From positions 7,637,503-7,701,502 of the forward strand of contig NC_045143.1 of NCBI RefSeq assembly GCF_008831285.2: a DNA stretch of 64,000 nucleotides. Reading direction: 5' to 3'. Origin of the DNA: Nymphaea colorata. Its lineage: Eukaryota; Streptophyta; Magnoliopsida; Nymphaeales; Nymphaeaceae. The notes beneath the pieces were generated by a model. It did no database searches and was not told the origin of the DNA. It was given only the letters and a program-made list of their open reading frames with translations. A program made the position numbers and the translations under genes. Below are positions 36,133 through 47,779 of this stretch, in pieces (the first letter of the stretch is position 1; the number at the start of each line of letters is the position of its first letter).

Positions 36133-36240
36133 AAGGGACACAGCGTAGTTGGTTGGCTAGAGGTTTGTAAAAAGTAGGTTTTAGTTCGATTCTTGTGGGT
36201 GCTATATTTTTGTGTCTTAAGGCGGTAGGACACGACATTT
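36133..36240 (+). repeat. tRNA-derived SINE-like head
   Basis: AGGGACACAGCG is followed by a box-A-like TAGTTGGTTGGCTAGAGG (36146-36163) and, at tRNA-like spacing, a box-B-like AGTTCGATTCT (36183-36193). There is no foldable acceptor stem, so it is not a working tRNA. This looks like the head of a plant SINE. Confidence 0.4.
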
Positions 36241-37556
36241 AAGTTGAAGGGTGTTTCGTTTTATTACTGACATTGACGCAGCTCAGGATCTCGGAGGCAG
36301 GGGGAATGAGGGGTATTCGGGTTTCGCTTCGGGTGGTGGGATTGACTTTTTCGCTCACTCGAACGGACAATAAATTTCTTACTATATATTTGAGAATTTT
36401 CTTGTGGTTAGAATTCCGAACGTCAAATAAGGGTTTCATACTTTATGAGTTACGTCTTCCTCTTTGTGGCAACTACGAGAAGGAGCCATTTTATAAATAA
36501 TGTGATGTTGAAACACGTCAAAGGTCTATACAATCTCCCCACTTTTTATAAAAAAGGACATTATTATCATTTTTTTATTATTCATCATTTTTTTGTATTA
36601 AACTTAAAAGGTCAATGGTAAAAATAGATCAATATTTAAAGGGTATCATTAAAATTCTCGTACCAGAAAAACAAAACAAAACGTAAGGCCCTTATTGAAA
36701 GCTATAGTCCATTTTTTTTTCTTTTCTAGAAAATTGTAAAAGATGAAGATTGAACTTTGTTCAAAAGGTTGAAGCTTTAGAAGTCTTTTCAACTAGCTTT
36801 GTGTATAAGAGTTTATTTCTCTATTGGTTGTCTTCAGTCTTCCTCTCCCTCACAACCTTGTGTGTCTCTCCCTCTTTCTTAACCTTGTGTTAAAATTGTC
36901 TGTGGCTTGATTTCCTACAAAGGAGATCATATCTATTAATTTAATGAATCACTGTATGCGAAAAGACGAACGAAGATGGCCTGCCCGACACGTAAGGAGA
37001 GTAATTTGGTCACAAGGGATCACCTTAGGAGTTGTTCACGTCCACCGTTCTCTCTTTCTCTAAAATACATTATCATGTTCATTATGAGTACCAACGACGC
37101 TTTCTTGACAATTATGATCAGTATTACGTCATACGAGTATGAATGACGTACTCTTGATAAGCCTCACTTATTTCTGCATTCAAAAGATAGAAACGAGACC
37201 AGATACTAATAAAAAATGAATTTCCCTTTTTTCAATATAAGTGGGCAACCAATAGTTACGACGTCTATGCAAAAAATCACTTTGAAGAAACATTGGGTAG
37301 ATGACCAAATTCTCTTTGTTGTGTTATCCTGTTATAGGGCCACGTTTCAGGGCAAGAGGCACCAAATCTTCTTGTTTCATACAGAGCATGATCATATACC
37401 AGTCTAGTGCTGACAATTTCAATACTAGAAACAGATATTTTTATTAAAATGCTATTCAACAAGCACGGTTTCATTAATAGCATAATGAAGAAAGGAGATG
37501 AATAGAGGCTAGAGATTTGTAATATCTTTGCCATGCCCTTCATAGATTTATAGAGT

Positions 37557-37747
37557 GTCCCCAGGTGCACAGGATAACTGGTCGAGCTGGTGAGCCTAAA
37601 AGCTCGGCCATTAATTCGATTCTCGTGGACAGTATTCTTTTGGTGACTAAAAAACTGTAAGTTCATCTGGTTTCAAAGTAGTCCTAAACACCAGGAGCAT
37701 GTGGAAGGGGAGAAGGGCTTCACCATCTCTGGAGTGTCCCCACTTTG
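37557..37747 (+). mobile_element. SINE-like insertion with 12-bp flanking repeat
   Basis: Between two copies of GATTTATAGAGT (37545-37556 and 37748-37759) lie a box-A-like AACTGGTCGAGCTGGTGAGC and a box-B-like AATTCGATTCTCG at about 40 bp spacing, then an unrelated body. A direct repeat of this length is typical of LINE-mobilised SINEs. GAGTGTCCCCA also occurs near both ends, which makes the exact borders uncertain. Confidence 0.45.
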
Positions 37748-37759
37748 GATTTATAGAGT

Positions 37760-40700
37760 CATTTGGGCATGCATTAATATATTTTTCAAAAAAAGTGGGG
37801 ATGATTCTGTAATCACATGCAAAGAAAGGATTTTTACAAACTTAAAACACTTCTTGGAGCTGAGACGCCACTGAACTAGCATGCAAATTATTGAATTTTC
37901 TCCACTAATGTATTGCACCATTTAAATAATAATTTTCAATCTTTCAACTGCTTCTTAAATACGGAAAGCTAGATCTAACTATATCCAGTCTGTTAGATAA
38001 TTAAAAAACCCCTTTTAAGAAGACCAAATATGGTTGGAGCTTGCACCAGGCAAACTATCATCCTAACTTTTCTAACATTTTCTATCAAGTGGAGAATGGC
38101 TAGAAGACTCTTTTAAAACACGACATTCTTTCAAATGTGTCTGCAAAAGTAAGAGTGGAGTGTGAGGCCGCCACCACAGCAGACTATCATTTTACTAAAT
38201 GTCGAGATTTCCATTGCTAGATTGATCTTATACATTTGTGCACGGTTTGTGGCTGTGATCTATGATTTACAAGGGGAATTAATTAGCCTTAATCCATTCA
38301 CACCCTCATAAGCAAAGTTGATATCCTATGCATGGGAAGCATGGCAATTACGAATCTTTGAGTCCACTGCCCTGATCTCTCATTAATTTTGTCTCACATT
38401 TTTGAGTGCAATACATTTCATTTGAGTGTTGACTGCTTTCATAAGATTTTTAAACGATGGTTACCTTTCGCTAAGAGTAAAAGAGCCTTAACCCCCCTCT
38501 TTTTTCTTTCTTTTCAGTGTTTCTTGGGTCCAGGACAGTGTCGGTGCTTAGGGTAAAATTAATGCACCTTCAACCCGGTGTTGCACTTTACCTCCACAAG
38601 GCGTGGAGGAGTAGCACTTACGAAAATGGAACTGAACGTCCTATGTCATTCTTTTGGCCGAGTCAAACAATTATTTGGTCTAGAAAAATTATTTGGCAGA
38701 GAAAAATTTAAAAATTGTTTATTATCTTCTGCAGCTGTGTCATCTGAGGACGTGCTCTCCTTCAAGTCTTGAGTTACGAAGAATACTTTTTCATGTTTTT
38801 TCACATATCATGTTTTGTAACGCCTGAGAAGTTTAGTCTTGTATCTAAAATTATGAAAATGTTGAAGAAGCATACAAAGAGAGTAGTTAATAGTTGGTTG
38901 TTTTGGTACTTATGTTTTTTGAAGCTGAAATTGAAGCTCTAGGAGGTGGGTTGGTATCCGCCAAACCAATGCCCAAGCCTGGTGTGGAAGTGGGCTGAGA
39001 CATCGCAATGGTATTTAGGTAGTCTTCCACAAAAAAGTTTGGTCTCATAAAGATTATGAAGACTCTTAAAAGACTTTCAAATAAGGTTGTTAGGTGATTA
39101 ATTGTCCAGTTTTCTAATGTTTTTGGAGCTGAAACTGAAACTGATAGGGAGCCACTTGGGATCTATTACACTGTGACCTAAGCCAAACATTACAATGTTT
39201 GTGTTTACTAAGTGGCCTATTTCTTCTAAGAGTTAAATAACCAATCTCCAGTTACAGCAATACCAGCAGTACTTTAACCAAAGTAATCGATCAACGTGTT
39301 TTCTACTTGGTAGATGAATCAAAACAAGTCCACATATACAAACAAACAACTTGTTTGACTCTATGGTCTTGAATCCATATATTTGTCTCCTTTTCCTAAG
39401 CCAATTTCCTCGGCAGTTTCATCTTACTATGAGAAAATTACATTAATTTGTTTCTCAATTTGCTTTGACCATTTTGGCTTGGAAAACTAATCTGAGCAAT
39501 AAGGCTACAATGGCGAACTGGTTAAGTATGTGCATGCACATGGATGTGTAATGACTAAAATGCCCTCGATAAAGTTTTTTAAAAAAATTCAAGTTGATAG
39601 AAAGGAGATTATGAAAATGTTAAATCTAAAATGTGCTTACCTTTATTAAAAAAAAATTCTAAACTACCCCGACCCCCCTTCGTGCTCCCTACCACTCAAC
39701 AACCTATCAAACGGACCTTTTTTTCACAATTAGCCAAGCATAGCCATATGACTGAGAACATGTAATTTCTCTGAAGTATGTTGTTGAGTTAGACATATGA
39801 TTCCAGTATTCCAGCGGCTAATTAGCAGTGGGCTATGTCATCACTCATAATCTTCACTCAACCTTACATGGAGGATTGTGACTATATTATTTTATATATC
39901 TTTGATCGAATCAAAGCTGGTTATATGCACAGGTGTATAACTTTTTAGAACAGTGGCATAACTGGTTGGTGTGGGCAGTTGCCTACACAAGCCTCACAAA
40001 ATTAGTTTAATATATATGTTAATATTTTGATATTTTTTATTGTTATATATATAAGTGCTCCAAAAAAATTATAGGTATTAAATGAGTGTCCCATCAAATT
40101 TTTTTTTTGACTCCGCTAGTAATTTAGAAGTGCGCCAAAGAGACACATGTTGCACATCAAAGGCTGTGACCGTTCGTCCGGACTTTGGCTAAGCATTGAC
40201 TCGAGTCTTCAATGGCCTAGTTTCCTCATCGTAGTTGTGTACGTTTTAAATGGAAAATTCGTGGTCTTCCTCAACACCAATAATTCCTAAGCAATTTGCT
40301 TATCTTGGTCAAGTAAAAGTGTTGCATCGTCTGCTCCGTCAAGCTACACAAAGTCGGTCCACAATAATGATGTTTCATCAATTTATTTAATTTAGTGACC
40401 CCATAGAAGTTCTTATCAAGAATAAAATGAAAATGTATAGTAAAATTTGAGGACAAAAAATTTCATAAATAAAAAACAAATCGCAAAAGCAAAATAAAAG
40501 AACGAAATATATTAGTAACACAATAAAACAAAATCAGATGAGTGAGAAGAGAGTGGATAGATAGGGCAACAAGTCACCAAGCATCAAACAAAAGATGATA
40601 TCGTAGCCGAATAGCAAAGTAGACATCTCCCTACACAAGACATGCCGTAGAATTCGATAATAAGAAGGTGTTGGCATGCCGTACAATTTGATGATGAGAA

Positions 40701-40985
40701 GGTGTTCCTGAGGACTCTCTTGTTGTGCTCCTCTCAAATAGATGTGTGTTGTGTGTGTGTGAGAGAATGAGAGAACTGGTTGAAGAAATTCAAAAAATAA
40801 TTCAATACCAAGTCTCAGGCCAAATCAAGATATATCAAACCCAAGAGACCAAAAAAAAAAGTGCGTATTTTTTTTCTTGTCTGGATGTATCTACATGGGT
40901 GTAAAATCACCCAAATTACAAACAGATAGAGATTGTAAGAAGAACTCTGGGTAATCGTTAAGGCAGAACGTTCGAGCAGGAACGA
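37760..40985. other. Intergenic between TFB1 and OXS3-like gene
   Basis: AT-rich with no recognisable gene. The part just above 40800 should contain the 3' trailer of the minus-strand OXS3-like gene. A short TG/AG tract lies at about 40746-40765. Confidence 0.4.
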
Positions 40986-41692
40986 TCAGGGATGCCTGTG
41001 TGAAGGAATGGGTGGTTTGGTGCCTGCAAAACTGTTCCTCCTGACCATGGACGACGAGCATGAAGAGCCCGTCCTTGCTGCAGCAGTGGTTGACCTCTTG
41101 GAGATGGTCTTGGAGATGGAGGTAATTCCCCTCGGTGGGTATGACCGGAACTGACAGTCCAGCAGGTTTCCGCCATAGCTCCTGCTCGACTTCAGCCTCT
41201 TGTTGTATGGATTCTCCGGCTTCGCGAGGTCGGCCAAGCACTTCACATCCGCCAGCGATGTAAACGACTGCGACTTCCCATCGTAGTGCCTGGAAAGCCC
41301 TCTCCTGCATGCCACTGCGTCTCAGTACGCGAGAGAGGAAGAGAAATTGAGGGAGAGAAAGAGACAGAGAGCGCTTACTTGAAGGGGAGCTCCGCCATGA
41401 TAGATGACATCTCAAACAAAGATCCCCCTCCCTCTGCAAGCTGATTCGAGGAGGCAGAGGCCGATATAGGCGGCGAAAACGACGAAGACGACGAGCAGGT
41501 CTCGTCCTCTATGAAATCCGACTCCTCCTCCTCCAGGTCGGATCCCGTCGAGTCGTCCGACGACGAGGCGGAGTCCGAGAACAGCTCTTCGTCGCCGGCC
41601 TCCCGGTGGCCGCCGACGCCTCCCTCCATGTTGCCGATGTTACCGAACCTTGGATTATTTGCGCCCCTGCAATCGACCGCAGCTTCTTCCAT
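40986..41692 (-). CDS. OXS3: OXS3-type oxidative stress protein, two exons
   Basis: OXS3-family proteins are small plant nuclear proteins linked to heavy-metal and oxidative stress tolerance, chromatin and ABA responses. Exon 1 is 41692-41379 (donor GTAAGC) and exon 2 is 41304-40986, separated by a 74-nt intron with acceptor GCATGCAG. A codon is split AA|G across it, giving 210 residues and a stop. Residues 33-75 are acidic and serine-rich (SDSASSSDDSTGSDLEEEES). Residues 101-143 hold the family signature, including ELPFK, RGLSRHYDGKSQSFTSLADV, LADLAKPENPYNKR and a basic NKRLKS that could aid nuclear import. The C-terminus is serine-rich and ends KPPIPSHRHP. Arabidopsis OXS3 is about 180 residues. 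The ATG is the first in frame and the leader has a CT tract. Assignment to OXS3 itself or an OXS3-like paralogue is not settled. Confidence 0.85.
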
Positions 41693-41883
41693 TCGCTACC
41701 AAAATTGCTGCAAACAATCAATACAGAGCGACCTCTTCCTCTCCCCAACAACCAACCATACGCCTCTCTCTCTCTCTCAAAAGGAGAGAGAATGAATGCT
41801 GATCACATGAACAAGGGGAACAAGCATGGGGATTTAAAAAGAAGAATTATATGTGCCTAATGGATTTGGATTTGTGAATGAAA

Positions 41884-41893
41884 CATATATATA
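41884..41893 (-). promoter_or_regulatory. TATA box of OXS3-type gene
   Basis: On the minus strand CTATATATAT lies about 190 bases upstream of the ATG, predicting a leader of roughly 160 nt that contains the CT repeat at about 41763-41779. Confidence 0.5.
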
Positions 41894-42555
41894 GGAAAAT
41901 AGAATGATGAATGTAGCTTTATTTAATCCTGTCTGATTTAATATAATGGATTGCTAAGAGAAAAAAAAAAAGTTAAAACCACTTTTATTATTTAATATTA
42001 ATTTATATATATATATATATATATTATTTTTCTTTCAACCATAAATAGTTTATTAAAAAGTTTTTTTGCCGTACAGAGACTTAATTATATATATCTATGA
42101 AGGTGATGGGTGCGTTGGAGGCATGTCAAAGTGGAGAAGAAGGTCGTCAAGGATAAGATGGGTAATGTTTGAAATACTTTTAGATTCGATATTATCTTTT
42201 GATGGTTTGGTTTGTCTCCCCATTGTACCGTGCGAAAGAGGCAGGGGATAAGGCTTGGACTACAAATTCATCCATATCCTTCCTTTCTCTCTCACTAAAC
42301 AATTCATTTCTTTTATTCAGAGGGGTCTATGTCACTGAGAATTTGGTATAAAAGAATATTTCATTTGGGGTCCAAAGTTTTGCATGTATTGTAAGAAGTG
42401 AGCTCAAAACTTTTGCGGTTCCTTGATGCGAGTACTTGGTTTCAAAGCAGTATGTTATTATGTGTAAGAAAGGACAAACATAAAAAACTAGCCCTAGATT
42501 TATTGTAATAAAAGATTGTTACTTGAAAGATCTCAAATTATAAGTAAAACTTTAA

Positions 42556-42635
42556 TGGGCTGTTTGGTAATAATAACACAATTCTACCATATCATGAACT
42601 TGTTTCAAACAATAAGGTAGATTTGTCACAATTTT

Positions 42636-42730
<95 letters not shown>

Positions 42731-42772
42731 CTCATGATATAGTAACATATATTATTGTTGCCAAATGACTCC
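42556..42772. mobile_element. MITE with TA microsatellite as its centre
   Basis: The left arm GGGCTGTTTGGTAATAATAA then CATATCATGA pairs with the reversed right arm GGAGTCATTTGGCAACAATA then TATATCATGAGCC. Between the arms are (CA)n and a long TA tract (about 42636-42728). The arms are 40-45 bases with scattered mismatches. The target duplication is unclear. Confidence 0.6.
42636..42728. repeat. (CA)n(TA)n microsatellite, about 90 bp
   Basis: A short CA tract followed by about 80 bases of uninterrupted TA. Confidence 0.95.
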
Positions 42773-43129
42773 AAAAGGTCTATTGTTATGTCATATTGAC
42801 TACTAAAATCGAGAAACAAAGAATACTTTCAATGTTATGTAATTCCACTGTCACAGGTGGACTGTACAAAACAATTCACCACCAGTCTTTAATTATTTTG
42901 TGTATTTCACCTGCAACGATAGAATGATGGTTAGTTGTCTTGCGCATTAGAATGTCATGACAAACAATATCTAAATTTAAGCTTATTATTATTATCATTA
43001 TTATTAGTATATCAACAAACATGAGCATGCTTTCACAAAATTTTTCAAATTTATGGTCCACGTCAAGCATTTCAGAGAAACAAACTAATTCAAGCGAGAA
43101 AAATTGGACCCCAGATGAAACTTTTCTGC

Positions 43130-43132
<3 letters not shown>

Positions 43133-43165
<33 letters not shown>
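43133..43165. repeat. (TA)n microsatellite
   Basis: A pure TA tract. To its right, 43170-43600 holds a 137-codon plus-strand frame of unknown nature. Confidence 0.85.
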
Positions 43166-43168
<3 letters not shown>

Positions 43169-43525
43169 GGCGAACCTCTTTTTCGTGGTGTGGACGGCAA
43201 ATGGGCAGCTAAGATTTCTTGGCAGCCTTTGTCTTTCAATTCCTCAGGATGTTGTTACCTAATTCTGGATCCTCCCCAGCTTATTTTAAAACGGGTCCCA
43301 CCGGAAAGAACATATCCAATTGCGAGTCCTGCGGTGCACATGAAGTTTGAAGATTTCAGAGACAAAGACAATCTCCAAGCATTTAGTGGGACGACCACTA
43401 ATTTCCAAGACTATATATATAATATTATGTCACTCTACCGTCCCTTATTGAATCCGGTTCAGAGAAAACTCGCCGATTCAATTTATGGCCCGACTCGGTT
43501 TTTTCAACCCTACCAGCCGGCACCC

Positions 43526-44155
43526 ATGAACAAGAGTGAGCACTACTCAGCCCGGCTCGGCTCGACTCGACTCGACTCAGACTCAACTCATAAAACTGCT
43601 TGATGCGGAAATTAAGCTGTACTGATTAGTTCGCGTTAGGATGAGTCAATGCGTGCAAAGGGCTGCTTGGCTCTTGTTTACTAATGCATGTAAGCTCGAA
43701 AACTTGACATGCATAAATTATATCTACTAGCAAGGTGGTGACTTTTTTTTATGATAATTTTTTAAATTGTACACATTCCAACATCCGACTGATGCTGCAC
43801 TTGAGCCGAGCAGCTTGAGCTAGAGTTCCATGAAACAGAGTCCAGCTTGACTTGAAGATACAATGTCGAGCTCGACTTGCTTATTTAACTCGTTTATATT
43901 AATTTAATACCTCTTATTTCTTTTAACTCATTGAACTGGTTTTTTTAATTAATTCAACTATAAGCACTCGTCTAAGGGTTAACGCTAGTGGAGCTGATTT
44001 TAAATGGATCTAGTTCTTACAACTCGAACTCGATCTTTGAGTATAAATTTAAGCTTGAGTTCAACTCGTTTCAAGTCGAGCTTTTACGACCGAGTTCGAG
44101 TCAAGCCCAAGTTGATTTTGACTCGCACATCCGGCATCCGACTGAATGACACCCT
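43526..44155. mobile_element. Probable repeat with CTCGACTCGACT-type ends
   Basis: The left part is full of GGCTCGGCTCGACTCG words. The right part has GACTCGCACATCCGG and closes with GACTGAATGACACCC, whose reverse (GGGTGTCATTCAGTC) is the kind of end seen on plant hAT-like non-autonomous elements. Borders are approximate and no duplication was found. Confidence 0.35.
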
Positions 44156-44469
44156 TAAAGAACATATGCTTCTGCTATTCATATAAATAGTTTTTTGGTA
44201 GGAGGATGACATGAAGTTTTACAAAAGGAGTTTAAAATGCAAAACGAAAAAAAAAAAAAAAGATTATGTAAGAACTGAGATTATGAACCGGGTTGTATCG
44301 GACCGGTTGACTGGGTCGATCCGGCTCAGGTCTTAACTGGGGTCAAGTTAACATTATTTTTGGGGTCCCACCAGGCGGTGATCGATGAGCATCATCATCC
44401 CATCTCTATCTGAAACTCATCCTTATCCGGTTCACCGTGATCTATGGGGGTTCAGTCGTGTCCCCCTGA

Positions 44470-44590
44470 CCCTGCCTCCCACCGACGTAGCCGTTCGATT
44501 CAGAGGATGTAGGGCCCAGACGTAATGAGAGGAGCTCTCAGCTCACACGGCACTTAAACTAAAAAGAAAACCCTAACCAAAAACACCATA
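44470..44590 (+). promoter_or_regulatory. Promoter-like patch without an identified gene
   Basis: Contains a GGGCCCA element (44512-44518) after GCCGTTCGATTCAGAGGAT, and a telo-box AAACCCTAA (44568-44576) after an A-rich initiator-like stretch. In plants this combination marks promoters of housekeeping and ribosomal genes. No coding frame follows to the right. Confidence 0.35.
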
Positions 44591-45733
44591 AATTTCTTGT
44601 GCAAGTTTATGTAGCAGAAAGTTTTTTAGTGGCAGAAAGTTTTTTTAGTGACAGATTTTTAATTTTCAAATTATCCAGGAACATTACCGTATAAGCTGTT
44701 GGATTCCTCTATCCATCGGTCCATTTGGATCTCTCATACTTACGGTCTGATGCAACATATCGAGTTCTGTGTGTAGGAGGCCGGACGATTTTAGCTTTGA
44801 TATATATACTTATTTATTGAAATCAACCGGTTATTAAATCTTGTCAAATAATTAAATATTTAAAATCTACTGCTAAAAGCATAATGAGTCCAACAATTAA
44901 AACATCACAAACAGTCTTAATATATAGGAGAGATCAAATTCTTTCAACAACATCCTTTTTTTTTTAACCACTTAGGAACGCACCTATCAAATAGATTTGA
45001 GTCCTTTAATATATATATATATATATATATGTATAATAAAATTGAATAGTGACTTGCTTTTTAGAGTCAACAGACAGCCTGCACCAACATAATAAATGAT
45101 TAAAAGAAAAATAAAGAAAAAAATGTAATGAGTATATGGTTAATTTAATTGATCAAAAGTAGACACTTGGTCAAGGATAAAAGCCAAACCTTTTAATTTT
45201 TTGCTAAAAATTTATTTAAAAAATGTAAAGCATCCTAATATATTTATAAAAACTATTTTGGTATAAAATATGCATTGAATCAAGCTGTTTTGATGAAAAA
45301 TGTTGATTTTTCTATTATCAAAGTGTTGATGCTATGGGTGCCATCCATTTTTGCCTATTTTAAAAACTATTAAAACTCAAAAGATGATCAACTTAATGCA
45401 TATTATCCATCATATTAGTAAGGTTAAATTTCAAATACAACACTTTAAATATCATATTTGAAGGGTCTCATATTTTTGGTCCATACATACAAATTTTTAG
45501 AATGCCCCGACTTCCCATACCTTTTTTCATGTCATGTTCTTGACATACTACGTGCTAAAACAGGAATATGCCTCTTTATTTAACTATTCTCCCACTCGTA
45601 AGATCTGGTCAATGAAATTTCATGTGCTTGACCGGGACAATGGTGTTTATATATATATATATATATATCAACCCCTCCTAATTTTCAAACATTTTTCTTT
45701 CTCACTTTCAGGCACTTCACTTCCACTCTCCTT

Positions 45734-45738
<5 letters not shown>

Positions 45739-45806
<68 letters not shown>
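45739..45806. repeat. Compound (CT)n(TA)n microsatellite
   Basis: About 36 bases of CT passing directly into about 32 bases of TA. Confidence 0.95.
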
Positions 45807-45808
<2 letters not shown>

Positions 45809-46408
45809 TCCTTTTTCATTTTTCTTTTTGGTGACCCTCTTTTCCACCTGAGATTGGCGGATCTTAAAAAAGAAAAGGAATAAGCAGTGTAGGATGCACT
45901 AGGCTAAAACTAGTGAGATGACCACAGAGGATGCCAGCTAAAAAAGATCACTGTTTGAATGGAAAAATTTGAGGAATATATGTTGATTCTGAAGAATAAA
46001 GATTGACAGTCTAGAAAAATGCAACTGTCATTATTTTAAGTTGTTTTGCACAAATTTGCTAGCGGTGAGCTACTAGATCATATTAATCAGACAGCTCAAA
46101 TTTTTGTTCATATGCAAAACACACAGGCACGCGTTAGAATGCATCGGAGAGATGATTGGATTTGCTATCCCGGAAAATTTTTTACCAGACAACGGTGAAC
46201 AGGGGCAAGAGTTTTTATGGAGTCGCAACCTTTAGGTGACCTAACTTGAGGCGATATATATTGACTCTTCAAGTCAATTTTTTGGGGAACTCAGAGGTGC
46301 TAAAGTCAAGAGCCAAATTGAGCAATCTCTGCCTGCTTTTATGAAGGCAATGCTTTAATTAATAGCTGTGTTTCTATTAGTCCACCAAGTTGGCCAATTG
46401 CTAGTCAA

Positions 46409-46409
<1 letters not shown>

Positions 46410-46474
<65 letters not shown>
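46410..46474. repeat. Compound (CT)n(TA)n microsatellite
   Basis: CT tract then TA tract, in the same order as at 33209, 45739 and 63579. Confidence 0.95.
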
Positions 46475-46475
<1 letters not shown>

Positions 46476-47269
46476 CATTGTCAATTGCACCCCAAGTTTA
46501 TGAATTTCGCCTCTCTTGTTGGGTGACAAAATGAAATCCTCCTCCTACTCACCCAACAATTATGTCCCAAGTTCGTTGCATAAGGTGTGCTTCTAGAATA
46601 TGTCGCTGTCCAAATCAAACAGATAAAAAAAAATGCGGAAAACAAAATGACCATATATAAAATTATACGAACAAGCAAACACGAACACACCCATAGTTGA
46701 ACATGTTAAACTATAAAATGAAGAAAATAAATGAAAAAAAAAAATCAAATTTAAGTGTGTTTTTGTATGTCATCAAATTTTTGAGTGCCTTAACAAAAAT
46801 ATGTTAATGATCGTAAAATTAAAATAATATTAAAATGTCCAACTTCTTCAGGGGCTTGTAAGTTGTTGTTTTAGCGGCCACTAGGGCTGTGCTGTCCTGA
46901 CTTGGCTTGTTATTTAGACCAATTCAAATCCGCCACTGGGCTCGATCTCATTTGTAATTTGGATCCAATATTCAAATTCATTCTCATCAGAATGCTATGA
47001 GATCATTCAATATGGAGAAGATCGTATTCTTGAATGACATACTAAAAAAAAAAAAAAAGAATTTATATTCTTGATTAACGTCTAAATATATAACCGTACT
47101 CAATCATCGGATTTGGTTCTTCCGATGAAATCCGGACCTAGAATCCAGATCCAACTGCCTTTAAACCCAATCTTTACACTTTACAACGTAACCTGACTGG
47201 ATCCTTGTTGAATCTCTGACCCGCTCCAAAACCAGAGTTTCAGGTCCATACAGCCATTAACACCGGTCC

Positions 47270-47420
47270 AAAATCAATATCTGGGTCCGGTTTCCTTTTC
47301 CCGAGTCCGAACCGCTGACGTCAACTCTATGGGCGAGCGGCAAATTTTCACGTGTGGGTCCCACGCGAAAGCGCGTTACGGCGCTCCCTGCTCCTCGCTC
47401 TGCCGAAAGCCAGCGTTGTT
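47270..47420. promoter_or_regulatory. GC-rich patch with G-box and TCP-type site
   Basis: CACGTG (47349-47354) shares its last base with GTGGGTCCCAC (47354-47364), a palindromic TCP-factor site. Around them are many CpG (GCGCGTTACGGCGC) in an otherwise AT-rich region. No gene was recognised on either side. Confidence 0.35.
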
Positions 47421-47689
47421 TGAATCGGATATGTTCGAGCTTCCTTTTAAGAAAAAATAAATCCGATTATTAATTGGATTCCGATTCAGATTTCGAGTCT
47501 ATTATCCAACTACAATTAGGTAAAGGTGGAACCGACGATATATATAAATTCCGGACCCTACGTTACTTTGATATGAAATCAGTGCAGAAAATAAAGGTCT
47601 GGATTGCATTCTTATTCAGCTTCCATCCCATAAAAGCTAAGATAACTCAAATTAGAAGCGTTCATCTCTCCCCTTGTCTCGAAAAGGGG

Positions 47690-47771
47690 TTAGCACAACA
47701 GACAGAACATGTGTTAGTATGCCGTCAATATTAGCACAACAGACGGAACATGTGTTAGTACGCCGTCAATA
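47690..47771. repeat. Two tandem copies of a 41-bp unit
   Basis: 47690-47730 and 47731-47771, each TTAGCACAACAGAC then GGAACATGTG or AGAACATGTG and GCCGTCAATA, with only two differences, so the duplication is recent. Confidence 0.9.
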
Positions 47772-47779
47772 TCCGTTTT

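Larger units (their letters stand above)
44600..47265. other. Intergenic, AT-rich with microsatellites
   Basis: No gene seen. TA tracts lie at about 45010-45031 and 45647-45668, with compound tracts at 45739-45806 and 46410-46474. Confidence 0.4.

Noticed and set aside
36133-36200. Possible tRNA gene
   Set aside because: Only the internal boxes are present. The arms do not fold into a cloverleaf, so I call it a SINE-like head.
40891-41439. A 182-codon minus-strand frame over the OXS3-type gene
   Set aside because: It reads through the 74-nt intron in a different frame. The spliced OXS3 frame carries the family signature; this one resembles nothing.
43190-43603. A 137-codon plus-strand frame
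   Set aside because: No recognisable domain, and it ends in simple CTCGACTCGACT repeats that belong to a neighbouring repeat.
47474-47734. An 86-codon plus-strand frame after the GC-rich patch
   Set aside because: It lacks an ATG at its start, runs into the 41-bp duplication and has no recognisable domain.
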